Shown one piece after another: positions 39,971-49,503 of a stretch of 64,000 nt of DNA. Position numbers and translations under genes: made by a program. Position 1 is the first letter of the stretch. The number at the start of each line of letters is the position of its first letter. Under the pieces are notes generated by a model that had not been told where the DNA came from, did not search any database, and was given only the letters and a program-made list of their open reading frames with translations. Origin of the DNA: JAXMCK01 sp046349395 (lineage in GTDB: Bacteria; Pseudomonadota; Alphaproteobacteria; Geminicoccales; Geminicoccaceae); the NCBI GenBank assembly GCA_046349395.1, contig JAXMCK010000007.1, positions 248,001 to 312,000 on the forward strand. The letters run 5' to 3'.

Positions 39971-41570
39971 CCGCCCGACCGTAGCCGCTGATCGCGAGCT
40001 TGACCCGGCCAAGGGCAGCCGGTGCCACGGAGAATCGGCGCAGGCCCAGCGAGAGCAGCTTGGCGACGGCCACGGGCTCGGAGCCCATGTCACCGCAGAG
40101 CGAAACGGGAATGCCGGTGGCGGACCCGTGCCGGACGACCCCTTCGATCAGGCGCAGCACCGCCGGCTGCAGCGGATCGAGCAACCCGGCCACACGGCCG
40201 CCGGCATCGCGCGACGCCGCCATGACGTACTGCGTCAGGTCGTTGCTGCCGATCGAGTAGAAGTCCGCCGGGATGAGGTCGATCGCGACGGCGGCGGCCG
40301 GCGTCTCGACCATGATGCCGAGCGGCGGCAGCTTCGCTTGGATCCCCTCGCCTTCCAACTCCGCATGGCAGGTGGCGACGAAAGCGCGTGCTTCCTGGTA
40401 TTCGTCGGCTGTCGCCACCATCGGCAACATGACCTTGAGTGGGCCGAACGCGGCGGCCCGTAGCAAAGCGCGGACCTGCGGCCGGAAGAGGTCCTTGCGG
40501 TCGAGGCACAGGCGCAGGCCGCGCAAACCCAGGAACGGGTTCGTCTCGGCCGGCAGCTGCAAGCCCGGCAGCGGTTTGTCACCGCCGATGTCCAAGGTAC
40601 GCACGATGCAGGGCTTGCCGCGGAGACGCTCCAGCAGCCGCCGATACGCGCAGAGCTGTTCCCCCTCGTCCGGCAGTCGGTCGCGACCGATGAAGAGGAA
40701 CTCGGTGCGGAACAGCCCGACGCCGTCGGCCGCGTCCAGCACATCGTCGCCGACGGCCGCAGGGTCGTCGACGTTCAGCATTACCTCGACCCGCTCGCCC
40801 GCGGCCGTCGTCGCCAGGCGGGTGAGCAGGGCGGCAGCGCGCGCGTCCTCGAGACGCCTTCTGCCCAACCGCTCGAGATAGCGGTCGCGAGTGGCGGGCT
40901 CGGGTCGGACCACGAGGCGGCCGGCCTCGGCGTCCAGCACGGCCTCACCGCTCTCGTGGAACTCGCCGAGATTGGTCGCCATCGGTACGCCCCGGGCCCG
41001 CGCCAGCATCGCGACGTGCGCGGTCGGGCTGCCGCGTTCGAGGGCGATCCCGCCGAGCGTCCGCCAATTCAACGCGAGGAACGCCGAGGGTGTCAGGTCG
41101 TCGTCGACCAGGATCGCGCCTGGAGGTAAGGTTGCGGCCTGATCATCGACGCCACCTAGGGCCCGAAGTACCCGCTGCTCGACATCCTTCATGTCGCCGG
41201 CACGGGCGCGGAAATACTCGTCCTCGGCTTCCTCATACGACATGATCTGCGGTTGGAGGACCTGATGCCACGCCAGAAAGGCGGGGCACTCGGGCCCGAT
41301 CGCGGCACTGGTCTCCTCGGCCAGCGACGAATCGGCCAGCACCTCGAGCTGGAACTCCAGGATCTCGGCACTCATCTCGTCCGAGGTTGCCGCCAGCGCC
41401 TGCAGCTGCTCCCGCGCCCGCTGCAGAGCGTCATCGAAGCGCGCACGTTCTTGGAGCGGATCGACGGTTTCGCCGAGCCGGAACGACAGCTCCGGGGACA
41501 TCTGACGGACGAGCGGTCCGATCGCGAGCCCCGGCGAGGCCGAGCGACCGCGCAGGATGCGCTCAGCCAT
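39963..41570 (-). CDS. ptsI: PTS Enzyme I (phosphoenolpyruvate-protein phosphotransferase)
   Basis: A 535-residue Enzyme I that takes phosphate from PEP and passes it to HPr. The phospho-His loop is GGIALERGSPTAHVAMLARARGVP (H185); the PEP-binding barrel has NPFLGLRGLRLCLDR, VKVMLPMVAT, FYSIGSNDLTQYVMAASRD and the active-site Cys in VSLCGDMGSEP. It is a complete EI, not the truncated EI-like domain fused in E. coli DhaM. It overlaps HPr by eight bases upstream and the XRE-like gene downstream, so it is dedicated to this operon. Confidence 0.93.
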   Translation of the reverse strand: MAERILRGRSASPGLAIGPLVRQMSPELSFRLGETVDPLQERARFDDALQRAREQLQALAATSDEMSAEILEFQLEVLADSSLAEETSAAIGPECPAFLAWHQVLQPQIMSYEEAEDEYFRARAGDMKDVEQRVLRALGGVDDQAATLPPGAILVDDDLTPSAFLALNWRTLGGIALERGSPTAHVAMLARARGVPMATNLGEFHESGEAVLDAEAGRLVVRPEPATRDRYLERLGRRRLEDARAAALLTRLATTAAGERVEVMLNVDDPAAVGDDVLDAADGVGLFRTEFLFIGRDRLPDEGEQLCAYRRLLERLRGKPCIVRTLDIGGDKPLPGLQLPAETNPFLGLRGLRLCLDRKDLFRPQVRALLRAAAFGPLKVMLPMVATADEYQEARAFVATCHAELEGEGIQAKLPPLGIMVETPAAAVAIDLIPADFYSIGSNDLTQYVMAASRDAGGRVAGLLDPLQPAVLRLIEGVVRHGSATGIPVSLCGDMGSEPVAVAKLLSLGLRRFSVAPAALGRVKLAISGYGRADG

Positions 41571-41847
41571 GGCCTTCGTCGAAGTCGCGCAGGACCAGCG
41601 CCTTCAGTTCGGCGAGCGCACCGTCGGCGCCATCGCCTTCGGCCTCGAGTTCGACCGTGGTGCCGGTGCGGAACTTCAGCGCCATCACCTTCACGATGCT
41701 CTTGGCGTCGACCCAGTCGCCGTCCGGCGCCTTGCGCAGGCGGATCGCGGCCGGGAAAGTCTTGGCGAGCTTCGTGAACTTCACCGCCGGCCGGGCGTGC
41801 AGGCCCGTGGGATGGGTGATGACCACGCTGTCGCGGACGGTGCTCAA
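41563..41847 (-). CDS. PTS phosphocarrier protein HPr
   Basis: A 94-residue HPr: HPTGLHARPAVKFTKLAKTF contains the active His (H17 from this start), followed by KSIVKVMALKFRTGTTVELEAEGDGADGALAELKALV. The regulatory Ser region reads AKSIVKVMALK, so the Ser46-equivalent is present. Start TTG 41847 overlaps the dhaM stop as TTGA and has GGAG upstream. Flanked by dhaM and EI, it should relay phosphate EI to HPr to DhaM. Confidence 0.92.
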   Translation of the reverse strand: MSTVRDSVVITHPTGLHARPAVKFTKLAKTFPAAIRLRKAPDGDWVDAKSIVKVMALKFRTGTTVELEAEGDGADGALAELKALVLRDFDEGHG

Positions 41848-42233
41848 GGGCTCAACTCCTCGGCCGCGGCACAGACATCGTCCAGGCTGCTGCCGCCGGC
41901 CGCCTCCGTGGCGGCCACGACGGCACCCTCGACGACCGGCGCATTGCAGATCCGCACTCTTGTGCTGCGGCCGTCCTCCAGCATCTCGATCGCCATCTCG
42001 GCGTTCATCTCCGCACCGCCGAGATCGACCAGGACTGCGACCCCTGCCTCGCTCCAGACGCCCTCGATCGCGTCCTTGATCTTCAGCGCGTCCGTGCCGA
42101 GCCCACCCTCCGGGTTGCCGCCCGTCCAGGCGCAGCGGACCTCGTCGCCCACCATCTGTCGCACCATGTCGGCAGCACCCTCGGCCACCTTCGGCGAGTG
42201 CGAGACGATGGCGATCCCGACGGTAGCACTCAC
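41844..42233 (-). CDS. dhaM: Dihydroxyacetone kinase phosphotransfer subunit DhaM (EIIA-Man fold)
   Basis: A 129-residue DhaM EIIA-type domain. The phospho-His is H12 in GIAIVSHSPKVAEG; VLVDLGGAEMNAEMAIEML and ICNAPVVEGAVVAATEAAGG are family blocks. Only the EIIA-like domain is present; HPr and EI follow as separate genes, unlike the three-domain E. coli DhaM. GTG 42233 overlaps the dhaL stop as GTGA. DhaM rephosphorylates the ADP bound to DhaL. Confidence 0.94.
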   Translation of the reverse strand: MSATVGIAIVSHSPKVAEGAADMVRQMVGDEVRCAWTGGNPEGGLGTDALKIKDAIEGVWSEAGVAVLVDLGGAEMNAEMAIEMLEDGRSTRVRICNAPVVEGAVVAATEAAGGSSLDDVCAAAEELSP

Positions 42234-42829
42234 GTCCGTTTCTCCAGGACGTCGCAGACGGCGTGCACCAACAGTTGGGACGAGGTTGCACCGGGATCGT
42301 AGTGGTCGCGGCTGCGCTCGCCGAGGAACGAGGCTCGTCCCCGTGTGGCGAGCATCGGCTTGGTCGCCTCCCGCGCCGCATCGGCGGTGCTGCGAATCGA
42401 GGCGAAGGCACCCTCGCCTTCGGCGCGCAGCGTCTCCAAAACGGGGACGAGGACGTCCAGCATCGTCTTGGCGCCGACATCCGACTTGCCGCGCTTCTTC
42501 ACGCTGTCGACTGCCTCGGCGAATGCCTCCGTCCAGCTCTTGCCGGCCTCGGCCGCTTTGCCCATGCCCATGAGCAGGCTGCCATAGAGCGGGCCGGACG
42601 CACCGCCGACGGTCGTGACGAGCGTCATGCCGGCCTTCATCAGCGCCTCGCCGGGCTCCATCGCGGCCAGAGCCTCGCGGTCCCTGGCAATGGCCTGGAA
42701 GCCGCGCTGCATGTTGCTGCCATGGTCGCCGTCGCCGATCGCCTGATCGAGCTTCGTCAGTTCGGCGGCATGGGCATCGACCGTGGCCGTCGCGGCATCG
42801 ATCAGGGCGAGGGTCACCTCTCGTGTCAT
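42230..42829 (-). CDS. dhaL: Dihydroxyacetone kinase ADP-binding subunit DhaL
   Basis: DhaL (199 residues) holds ADP/ATP and phosphorylates the dihydroxyacetone on DhaK. The nucleotide and Mg site is LDQAIGDGDHGSNMQRGF (GDGDHG at 32-37), with TTVGGASGPLYGSLLMGMG and SDVGAKTMLDVLVP following. The C-terminal ERSRDHYDPGATSSQLL matches the family. Start ATG 42829. It lies seven bases after an ABC ATPase gene, physically joining the transporter genes to the kinase genes. Confidence 0.95.
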   Translation of the reverse strand: MTREVTLALIDAATATVDAHAAELTKLDQAIGDGDHGSNMQRGFQAIARDREALAAMEPGEALMKAGMTLVTTVGGASGPLYGSLLMGMGKAAEAGKSWTEAFAEAVDSVKKRGKSDVGAKTMLDVLVPVLETLRAEGEGAFASIRSTADAAREATKPMLATRGRASFLGERSRDHYDPGATSSQLLVHAVCDVLEKRT

Positions 42830-42836
42830 CGGATCC

Positions 42837-43839
<1,003 letters not shown>

Positions 43840-43847
<8 letters not shown>

Positions 43848-44937
43848 GGCCCGCCTCCGCGAAGAGCGTGGAGGGCAGCGCCTTCTCGCTCGCCGGGTCG
43901 AACAGCACGATCTGCTCGGGATCGAAGGCGAGGCCGACGCGGTCGCCGATGGCGGCCCGCTGCGTGTTGGGCGTGCGCACGCGCAGGCGGCCGGCATCGG
44001 TGTCGACCGTCACGATCTGCCGCGCCCCCATATACTCGACGCCGAACACCTCGCCGCGCACGCCGGCGGCATCATCCAGGCGCACATGCTCCGGCCGCAC
44101 GCCGAAGACGAGGCGTTCCGCCGGCGCGTCGCCGAGCAGCTTCGGTACCTCGATCCGGGTGCCGCAGAGCTGGACCGCGTCGGTGCCGGACGCGACATGG
44201 CCGTGGCAGTCCAGGAAGTTCATGGCCGGGCTGCCGATGAACTGGGCGACGAACATGCTCTTCGGTCGGTGGTAGATCTCGAAGGGCGATCCCGCCTGCA
44301 GGACCTCGCCCTTGCTCATGACGGCGATGACGTCGGCCATCGCCATGGCCTCGATCTGGTCGTGAGTGACGTAGACCGTCGTCGCCCCGATCCGGTTGTG
44401 CAGGCCGCGCAGCTCCTCGCACATCAGCTCGCGGAAGGCAGCGTCCAGCGTGCCGAGCGGCTCGTCCATCAGGAACGCCTTTGGGCGGCGGACGATTGCC
44501 CGGCCGAGCGCAACGCGCTGCCGGTCGCCCCCTGCGAGGCCGCCCACACCCTTGTCGAGCAGATGGTCGATGCGCAAAAGACGCGCCGTCTCCTCGACGC
44601 GCTGCCGGATCTCGGCCCCGGGCACGCCCTGGGCGATCAGCGGGAAGCCGATGTTCCGGCGCACGCTCATATGCGGGTAGAGGGCGAAGAGCTGGAAGAC
44701 GAACGCGATGTCCCGCTCCCGCGCCCGGCGGAACGTGACGTCCTCGCCGTCCAGACGGATCTCGCCCGAGGTCGGCAGCTCCAGGCCGGCGATCATCCGG
44801 AGCGTCGTGGTCTTGCCGCAGCCGGAAGGGCCCAGCAGCACGAAGAACGAGCCGTCCTCGATCGTGAGGTTCGAATCCCGCACCGCGACGAAGTCGCCGA
44901 AGGATTTGTGCAGGTTGCGCAGCGTGATCTGGGCCAT
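43840..44937 (-). CDS. ABC importer ATPase, MalK/UgpC type, with altered signature
   Basis: A 365-residue ATPase paired with the next gene. Walker A GPSGCGKTT, Q-loop FVFQLFALYPHM, Walker B FLMDEPLGTLD and switch YVTHDQIEAMAMAD are intact, but the signature reads LAGGDRQRVALGRAI in place of LSGGQ, so the composite site formed with the partner may be weaker. The C-terminal TOBE-like part (VFGVRPEHVRLDD...) is complete. ATG 44937; six bases after a small membrane-protein gene. Confidence 0.93.
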
Positions 44938-44943
44938 CGTCGG

Positions 44944-45114
44944 CTACTCGGGGAAGTGGCTGACGATGATGAACATGATGGTACCGGCGAGGATCACCGG
45001 GAAACTCCAGGTGAAGAGCGGCATCGCCCAGGGCTGCATCAGCATCACGATGCCGACCGCGATCACGACCGTGGCAACGTTCTCCCAGGGGCCGCGGCGC
45101 AGGAGGCGGGTCAT
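44944..45114 (-). CDS. Small two-helix membrane protein of the ABC operon
   Basis: A 56-residue protein, MTRLLRRGPWENVATVVIAVGIVML..., with two hydrophobic segments (about 14-29 and 35-51) and a basic N-terminus that should face the cytoplasm. Its ATG (45114) overlaps the permease stop as ATGA. The second importer in this window also has a small membrane protein (DUF2160) in the operon, so a role as accessory subunit is likely, though the two sequences show no clear similarity. Easily missed because of size. Confidence 0.75.
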   Translation of the reverse strand: MTRLLRRGPWENVATVVIAVGIVMLMQPWAMPLFTWSFPVILAGTIMFIIVSHFPE

Positions 45115-46064
45115 TTTCGCACCGCCCCGAAGGTGATGCCGCGCAGCAGGTAGTTCCGTAAGAGTACGGTGAAGACGAGGATCGGCAGGAGGAAGATCGT
45201 CGTCCCGGCGCCGACCGCGGGCCAGTCCAGACCTCCCTCGCCGATGATGGTCGGGATGAAGGGCGGTGCGGTCTGCGCGTTGCCGGAGGTCAGGAGTACG
45301 GCGAAAGCGTACTCGTTCCAGGCGAAGATCAGACAGAAGATGGCGGTGGCGGCGATGCCGGTGACCGCCTGCGGCAGCACCACCTTCACGAAGGCCTGCA
45401 GGCGCGAGTAGCCGTCGATCATCGCGGCCTCCTCGTACTCGCGCGGGATCTCGTCGATGAAGCCCTTGAGCAGCCAGACGGCGAGACTGACGTTCACGGC
45501 CGTGTACAGCAGGATCAGACCCAGCCAAGTGTCGGAAAGGCCGAGTTCGCGGTACATGAGGTAGATCGGGATCGCGACCGCGATCGGCGGCATGAAGCGC
45601 GTCGAGAGGATGAAGAAGAGCAGATCGTCCTTGGCCGGCACGCGGAAGCGCGAGAAGGCGTAAGCCGCCAACGTGCCGAGCAGGACGGACAGGAAGGTCG
45701 AGCCGAAGCCGACGACGACCGAGTTGACGAAGCGGGCGCCGAACTTCGACGGCCCTGCGATCACCATGTTCCGCGAGCGGACGAGCCGGTCGTACCAGGT
45801 CTCGGGCGGCGGCAGCGACGCCATGTATTCGGGCGTCTGGCGGCTCCGCGTCGTGAAGACGTTGACATAGCCCTCGAGCGACGGACTGAAGATCAGCTTC
45901 GGCGGGTAGGAGATCGAGTCCTGGGGTGTCTTGAACCCGGTGATGAAGATCCACAGCAGCGGGATCATCGTGATCAGCGCGTAGGCGACGACGATGACGC
46001 CGGCGATCCAGCGCGCGCGTGGCGTGGGCTCGACGACGGAGTGCGCGGTGGTGGCGACACTCAT
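45111..46064 (-). CDS. ABC sugar-type permease, MalG/UgpE family
   Basis: A 317-residue inner-membrane subunit with six helices. The EAA loop that docks the ATPase reads EYEEAAMIDGYSRLQAFVKVVLPQ, and the N-terminal ALITMIPLLWIFITGFKTPQDSI is typical of MalG-type permeases. A large periplasmic insert (SRQTPEYMASLPPPETWYDRLVRSRN) follows the first helix. ATG 46064 overlaps the preceding permease stop (ATGA). Confidence 0.92.
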   Translation of the reverse strand: MSVATTAHSVVEPTPRARWIAGVIVVAYALITMIPLLWIFITGFKTPQDSISYPPKLIFSPSLEGYVNVFTTRSRQTPEYMASLPPPETWYDRLVRSRNMVIAGPSKFGARFVNSVVVGFGSTFLSVLLGTLAAYAFSRFRVPAKDDLLFFILSTRFMPPIAVAIPIYLMYRELGLSDTWLGLILLYTAVNVSLAVWLLKGFIDEIPREYEEAAMIDGYSRLQAFVKVVLPQAVTGIAATAIFCLIFAWNEYAFAVLLTSGNAQTAPPFIPTIIGEGGLDWPAVGAGTTIFLLPILVFTVLLRNYLLRGITFGAVRK

Positions 46065-47020
46065 CGGCTGCGCACCGCGTTCAGCGTCTTCACGTAGATA
46101 TTCGCCGCCGCGAACACCGTGACGAAGAGGATGATCGCGAAGGCGGAGGCATAGCCCGTCCGCCACTTCTCGAACGCCTCGCGTTTCAGGTTGATCGAGG
46201 ACAGCTCGGTGATCGAGCCCGGCCCGCCCGAGGTCAGCTGGACCACGAGATCGAACATCTTGAAGTTCTCGATCGCGCGGAACAGCACCGCCAGCATGAT
46301 GAAGGGCAGCACCATCGGCAGCGTGATCGACCAGAACTGGCGGAGCGGCGACGCGCGGTCGACCTCGGCCGCTTCGTAGATGTAGTCGGGAATGGAGCGC
46401 AGGCCCGCGAGGCAGATCAGCATCACGTAGGGCGTCCACATCCAGGTATCGACGATGATGATCGACCAGGGTGCGAGGTTGACGTCACCGATCATCTGGA
46501 AGGAGGACGGCTCGATACCGGTGACGAACGCCACCATGTAGTTGAACAGGCCGATCTGAGGCTGGTAGAGGAACGTCCAGAAATTGCCGACGACGGCCGG
46601 CGAGAGCATCATCGGCAAGAGGATCGCCGTCGTCCAGAAGCCGTGGCCCCTGAAGCGCTTGTTGATCAGGTAGGCGAGCGTGAAGCCCAGGATGGTCTGG
46701 ATCGCGATGGTCCAGAGCACGAAATGGGCCGTCACCTGCATGTTGTGCCAGATGTCGGGGTCGGTCAGCACGCGCTCGTAGTTGCGTAAGCCAACCCACT
46801 GGATCGGCTCGTTCGGCCGGTTGGCGCGGTAGTTCGTGAAGCTGAGACGGATCGTCCAGATCAGCGGGAAGATGTTGATCGCCAGCAGGAGTGCTATCGT
46901 CGGCGTGATGAACAACCAGGCGATGCCGCGGTCGGAGATGCCGCGCAGACGCGTCGCAACGGTCTGCGGCGTGGCGTCGGCGGCGCGTTCGGCGAGGCCG
47001 GTGGCCGTGGACATCGTCAT
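46061..47020 (-). CDS. ABC sugar-type permease, MalF/UgpA family
   Basis: A 319-residue inner-membrane subunit with six helices. N-terminal AWLFITPTIALLLAINIFPLIWTIRLSFTNY is the UgpA/MalF pattern, and the EAA loop is YEAAEVDRASPLRQFWSITLPM. ATG 47020, with another ATG two codons later. A strong hairpin at 47043-47070 separates it from the binding-protein gene, as often seen where the binding protein must be made in excess. Confidence 0.92.
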   Translation of the reverse strand: MTMSTATGLAERAADATPQTVATRLRGISDRGIAWLFITPTIALLLAINIFPLIWTIRLSFTNYRANRPNEPIQWVGLRNYERVLTDPDIWHNMQVTAHFVLWTIAIQTILGFTLAYLINKRFRGHGFWTTAILLPMMLSPAVVGNFWTFLYQPQIGLFNYMVAFVTGIEPSSFQMIGDVNLAPWSIIIVDTWMWTPYVMLICLAGLRSIPDYIYEAAEVDRASPLRQFWSITLPMVLPFIMLAVLFRAIENFKMFDLVVQLTSGGPGSITELSSINLKREAFEKWRTGYASAFAIILFVTVFAAANIYVKTLNAVRSR

Positions 47021-47042
47021 CCGGAACTGGCTGGAGGAAGAT

Positions 47043-47070
47043 CGGCGCCGCCCGGACCGGGGCGGCGCCG
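47043..47070 (-). promoter_or_regulatory. Intercistronic hairpin between binding protein and permease genes
   Basis: CGGCGCCGCC (47043-47052) and GGCGGCGCCG (47061-47070) form a perfect 10-base stem, extendable by one C-G pair. Just after the binding-protein stop and before the permease start on the minus strand, it could protect the upstream mRNA or cause partial termination. Confidence 0.55.
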
Positions 47071-47080
47071 GTTCACAACG

Positions 47081-48403
47081 TCAGAGCTTGCCTTCGTCCT
47101 GGAACACCTCGGTCCAGTCCTTGACCAGGGCGTCCATGGCCTCCTGCGGCGTGCCCTGGCCGGCGACGACATAGTCGTGCACCCGCTTCTGCATCGCCAA
47201 CAGCAGCTGCGCGTAGGCCGGCTCCTGCCAGAAATCCTTCACGCCCGACATCGCCTTCAGGAAGTCGGCCGCGAAGGGTGCGGTGGTCGGGAAGCTCGGA
47301 TCGAGCAACACGGCCTTGCTGCAGCTGTAGCCGCCCAGCGCCCACCACTTCTTCTGCACGTCGGGCTGCGCGAACCACTTGATGTACTTCAGCGCGTCTT
47401 CCTGCTTCTGCGAGTAGGAGACGACCGAGATGCCCTGGCCACCGAGCGTCGACGCTTCGACGTTCTGCTTCGGATTGACGAAGAAGCCGATTTTGTCGCC
47501 GCCCACGTCCGGGTCCTTATAGAGGCCCGGGAAGAAGGCGAACCAGTTCATCATCATCGCCACCTGGCCGGACTTGAAGGCGTCCAGGCCCTCCTGCATG
47601 TAGCTGTTGGAGTATCCGGGCGGCGTGCAGCAGTCGTAGAGAGACTTGTAGAACTCCAGCGCTTCGACGGCGGCCTTCGAGTTCACGAAGCCTTCCATGT
47701 CGTAGGGCTTCTGCGGGTTGTCGTACTGGAAGCCCCAGGAATAAAGAGCGGCCGTGACACCCATCGTGATGCCTTCCGAGCCGCGCTCGGTGAAGATCGC
47801 GGCACCGTAGACCTTCTTTCCGTCGATCTCCCGGCCCTGGAAGAACTCGGCGATCTCCTTCAGCTCCGACCAGGTCGCCGGCGGCGCTAGATCGCGGTTG
47901 TACTTCTGCTTGAACTCGGTCTGCAGCTCCGGCTTGCTGAACCAGTCCTTGCGGTAGACCCAGCCCAGTGCGTCGCCCATGGCCGGCAGCGCCCAGTAGT
48001 TCGGCGATCCCTTCGGCCAGGTCGAGTAGGCGTAGACCGTGGCGTCCAGGAAATCGCTCATCTTGATTCCTTCCTTGTCGAAGAAATCATTGAGCTTGAC
48101 GTAGTGGCCGTTCTCGGCCGAGCCGCCGATCCACTGGCTGTCGCCGATCATGAGGTCGCAGAGCTGACCTTTCGAGTTCAGCTCGTTGAGCATGCGGTCG
48201 GCGAAGTTCGGCCAGGGCACGAACTCGTACTTCATCTGGATGCCGGTCTGAGCGGTGAAGTCCTTGCTCAGCTCGACCAGCGCGTTGGCTGGATCCCAAG
48301 CCGCCCAGCACAGGGTCAGCGACTTGTCCTGCGCCTGCGCCGAACCGGACATGATGCCCGCCGCCACCATGGCGCCGGCGAGAATGCTCCCCTTGATCCG
48401 CAT
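47081..48403 (-). CDS. ABC extracellular solute-binding protein, family 1
   Basis: A 440-residue periplasmic binding protein. Signal peptide MRIKGSILAGAMVAAGIMSGSAQAQ; mature part starts DKSLTLCWAAWDPANALVELSKDF, with KYEFVPWPNFADRMLNELNSKG and GALGWVYRKDWF-type carbohydrate-binding blocks and a Cys pair (YDCCTPPGYSNS). ATG 48403 follows GGGAGG. It is the first gene of the operon leading to dhaK, so the imported compound is probably dihydroxyacetone, a small polyol or another precursor of a triose; this is inference from context. Confidence 0.9.
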   Translation of the reverse strand: MRIKGSILAGAMVAAGIMSGSAQAQDKSLTLCWAAWDPANALVELSKDFTAQTGIQMKYEFVPWPNFADRMLNELNSKGQLCDLMIGDSQWIGGSAENGHYVKLNDFFDKEGIKMSDFLDATVYAYSTWPKGSPNYWALPAMGDALGWVYRKDWFSKPELQTEFKQKYNRDLAPPATWSELKEIAEFFQGREIDGKKVYGAAIFTERGSEGITMGVTAALYSWGFQYDNPQKPYDMEGFVNSKAAVEALEFYKSLYDCCTPPGYSNSYMQEGLDAFKSGQVAMMMNWFAFFPGLYKDPDVGGDKIGFFVNPKQNVEASTLGGQGISVVSYSQKQEDALKYIKWFAQPDVQKKWWALGGYSCSKAVLLDPSFPTTAPFAADFLKAMSGVKDFWQEPAYAQLLLAMQKRVHDYVVAGQGTPQEAMDALVKDWTEVFQDEGKL

Positions 48404-48464
48404 GCTTTCAGCCTCCCTGCGGCTCGGATCGACCAGCAACGGCCCGTTGCGACCCGTCGCGGGT

Positions 48465-48507
48465 GTTTAGTTTAGTTTAGTAAATCTGCGCTGCTGCGGC
48501 CTGTCAA
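48465..48507 (-). promoter_or_regulatory. Sigma-70-type promoter with GTTTA direct repeats, start of the ABC-dha operon
   Basis: On the minus strand TTGACA (48507-48502), a 17-base spacer and TTTACT (48484-48479) form a good promoter. Three direct GTTTA units and a final GTAAA (48465-48484, plus-strand reading) cover the -10 and presumed start site, where a repressor would block transcription. No other site between the binding-protein start and the divergent gene. Confidence 0.6.
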
Positions 48508-48589
48508 GCCGAATGGGGGAACTACGGGCGTCACGCCTTGTTCACCCCGCGACCGCCCTGCCACGTCCGGCAGTAGGAAAGGAGCATTC

Positions 48590-49495
48590 ATGGCCACTGC
48601 ACGAACGAACCTCGGCGCCGCGGGCGCCGTTCACGACACCGACACCACGGGACGACTCATCGACTTCCGTCGCGTCTCCTGGGGCTCGATCCTCGCCGGC
48701 GCCGCTGTCGCGCTGGCGACGCAGGCGCTTCTCACCATGCTCGGCGCCGGCATCGGCCTCGGCGTCGTCGAGCCGTCGGTGCCCGGCGCCTCGCCGGAGG
48801 CTTCGACCATCGGAATCTCGGCCGCCATCTGGTGGGCCATCTCGGGCATCATCTCCGCCTTCGTCGGCGGCTGGATCGCGGCACGGCTCGCCGCCACGCC
48901 CGCCCCGATGTCGGGCGCCCTGCACGGCCTCGCCACCTGGGCCATCACCACACTCGTCATTCTCTGGCTCGCCGGTAGCAGCGTCGCATCTGCCGTCAGC
49001 GGTGCGGGTGCCATGGCCAGCCGCACGCTCGGCGGCCTCGGCAACGCCGCCAGCGGTGCCGTGAGCACGGTCGCGGAGAACGTCAGCGATCCCTTCTCGC
49101 GCATCGCCGACGAGGTACGTGCAGCCGCCCAGCCGAACGATCCCGAGGCTGCCCGCCAGGAACTGGTCAACGCCGTCCGCCGTGTCGTCAGCGGCGACCA
49201 GGGTGCGGTCGACCAGGCCCGCCAGACCGCGGTCGACCTGATGGTGCGCCAGGGCGTGCCGCAGCAGGAGGCCCAGCAGCGCGTGCAGCAGTGGGAGCAG
49301 CAGGTTACCCAGGCGCGTGACCAGGCCGCGGCCCAGGCCCGCCAGGCCGCCGATGCCGCAGCCGACGCAGCGTCCACGGGTGCGTTCTACGGCTTCATCG
49401 CCCTGCTGCTGGGTGCCATCGCCGCCTTCTTCGGCGGCCGGACCGGTGCCCAGAGCCTCGAGAGCCTGACGCCTGCCGGCCGGGCCGCTCCGTAA
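48590..49495 (+). CDS. Conserved membrane protein (PhnA-like/TIGR-type), coiled-coil insert
   Basis: A 301-residue membrane protein of unknown role. After a soluble N-terminus come hydrophobic segments (WGSILAGAAVALATQALLTMLGAGIGLG, AAIWWAISGIISAFVGGWIAARL, LHGLATWAITTLVILWLAG), a long polar Ala/Gln-rich helix (about residues 170-265, QRVQQWEQQVTQARDQAAAQARQAAD) and a final helix GFIALLLGAIAAFFGG. Similar proteins are annotated in rhizobia as PhnA-like, without functional proof. ATG 48590 follows AAAGGAG. It is divergent from the ABC-dha operon. Confidence 0.72.
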   Translation: MATARTNLGAAGAVHDTDTTGRLIDFRRVSWGSILAGAAVALATQALLTMLGAGIGLGVVEPSVPGASPEASTIGISAAIWWAISGIISAFVGGWIAARLAATPAPMSGALHGLATWAITTLVILWLAGSSVASAVSGAGAMASRTLGGLGNAASGAVSTVAENVSDPFSRIADEVRAAAQPNDPEAARQELVNAVRRVVSGDQGAVDQARQTAVDLMVRQGVPQQEAQQRVQQWEQQVTQARDQAAAQARQAADAAADAASTGAFYGFIALLLGAIAAFFGGRTGAQSLESLTPAGRAAP

Positions 49496-49503
49496 AGCTG
49501 CCG

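Noticed and set aside
44867..44877. GGTTCGAATCC, like a tRNA T-arm
   Set aside because: Lies inside an ABC ATPase gene where it encodes conserved residues; no acceptor stem or anticodon arm around it.
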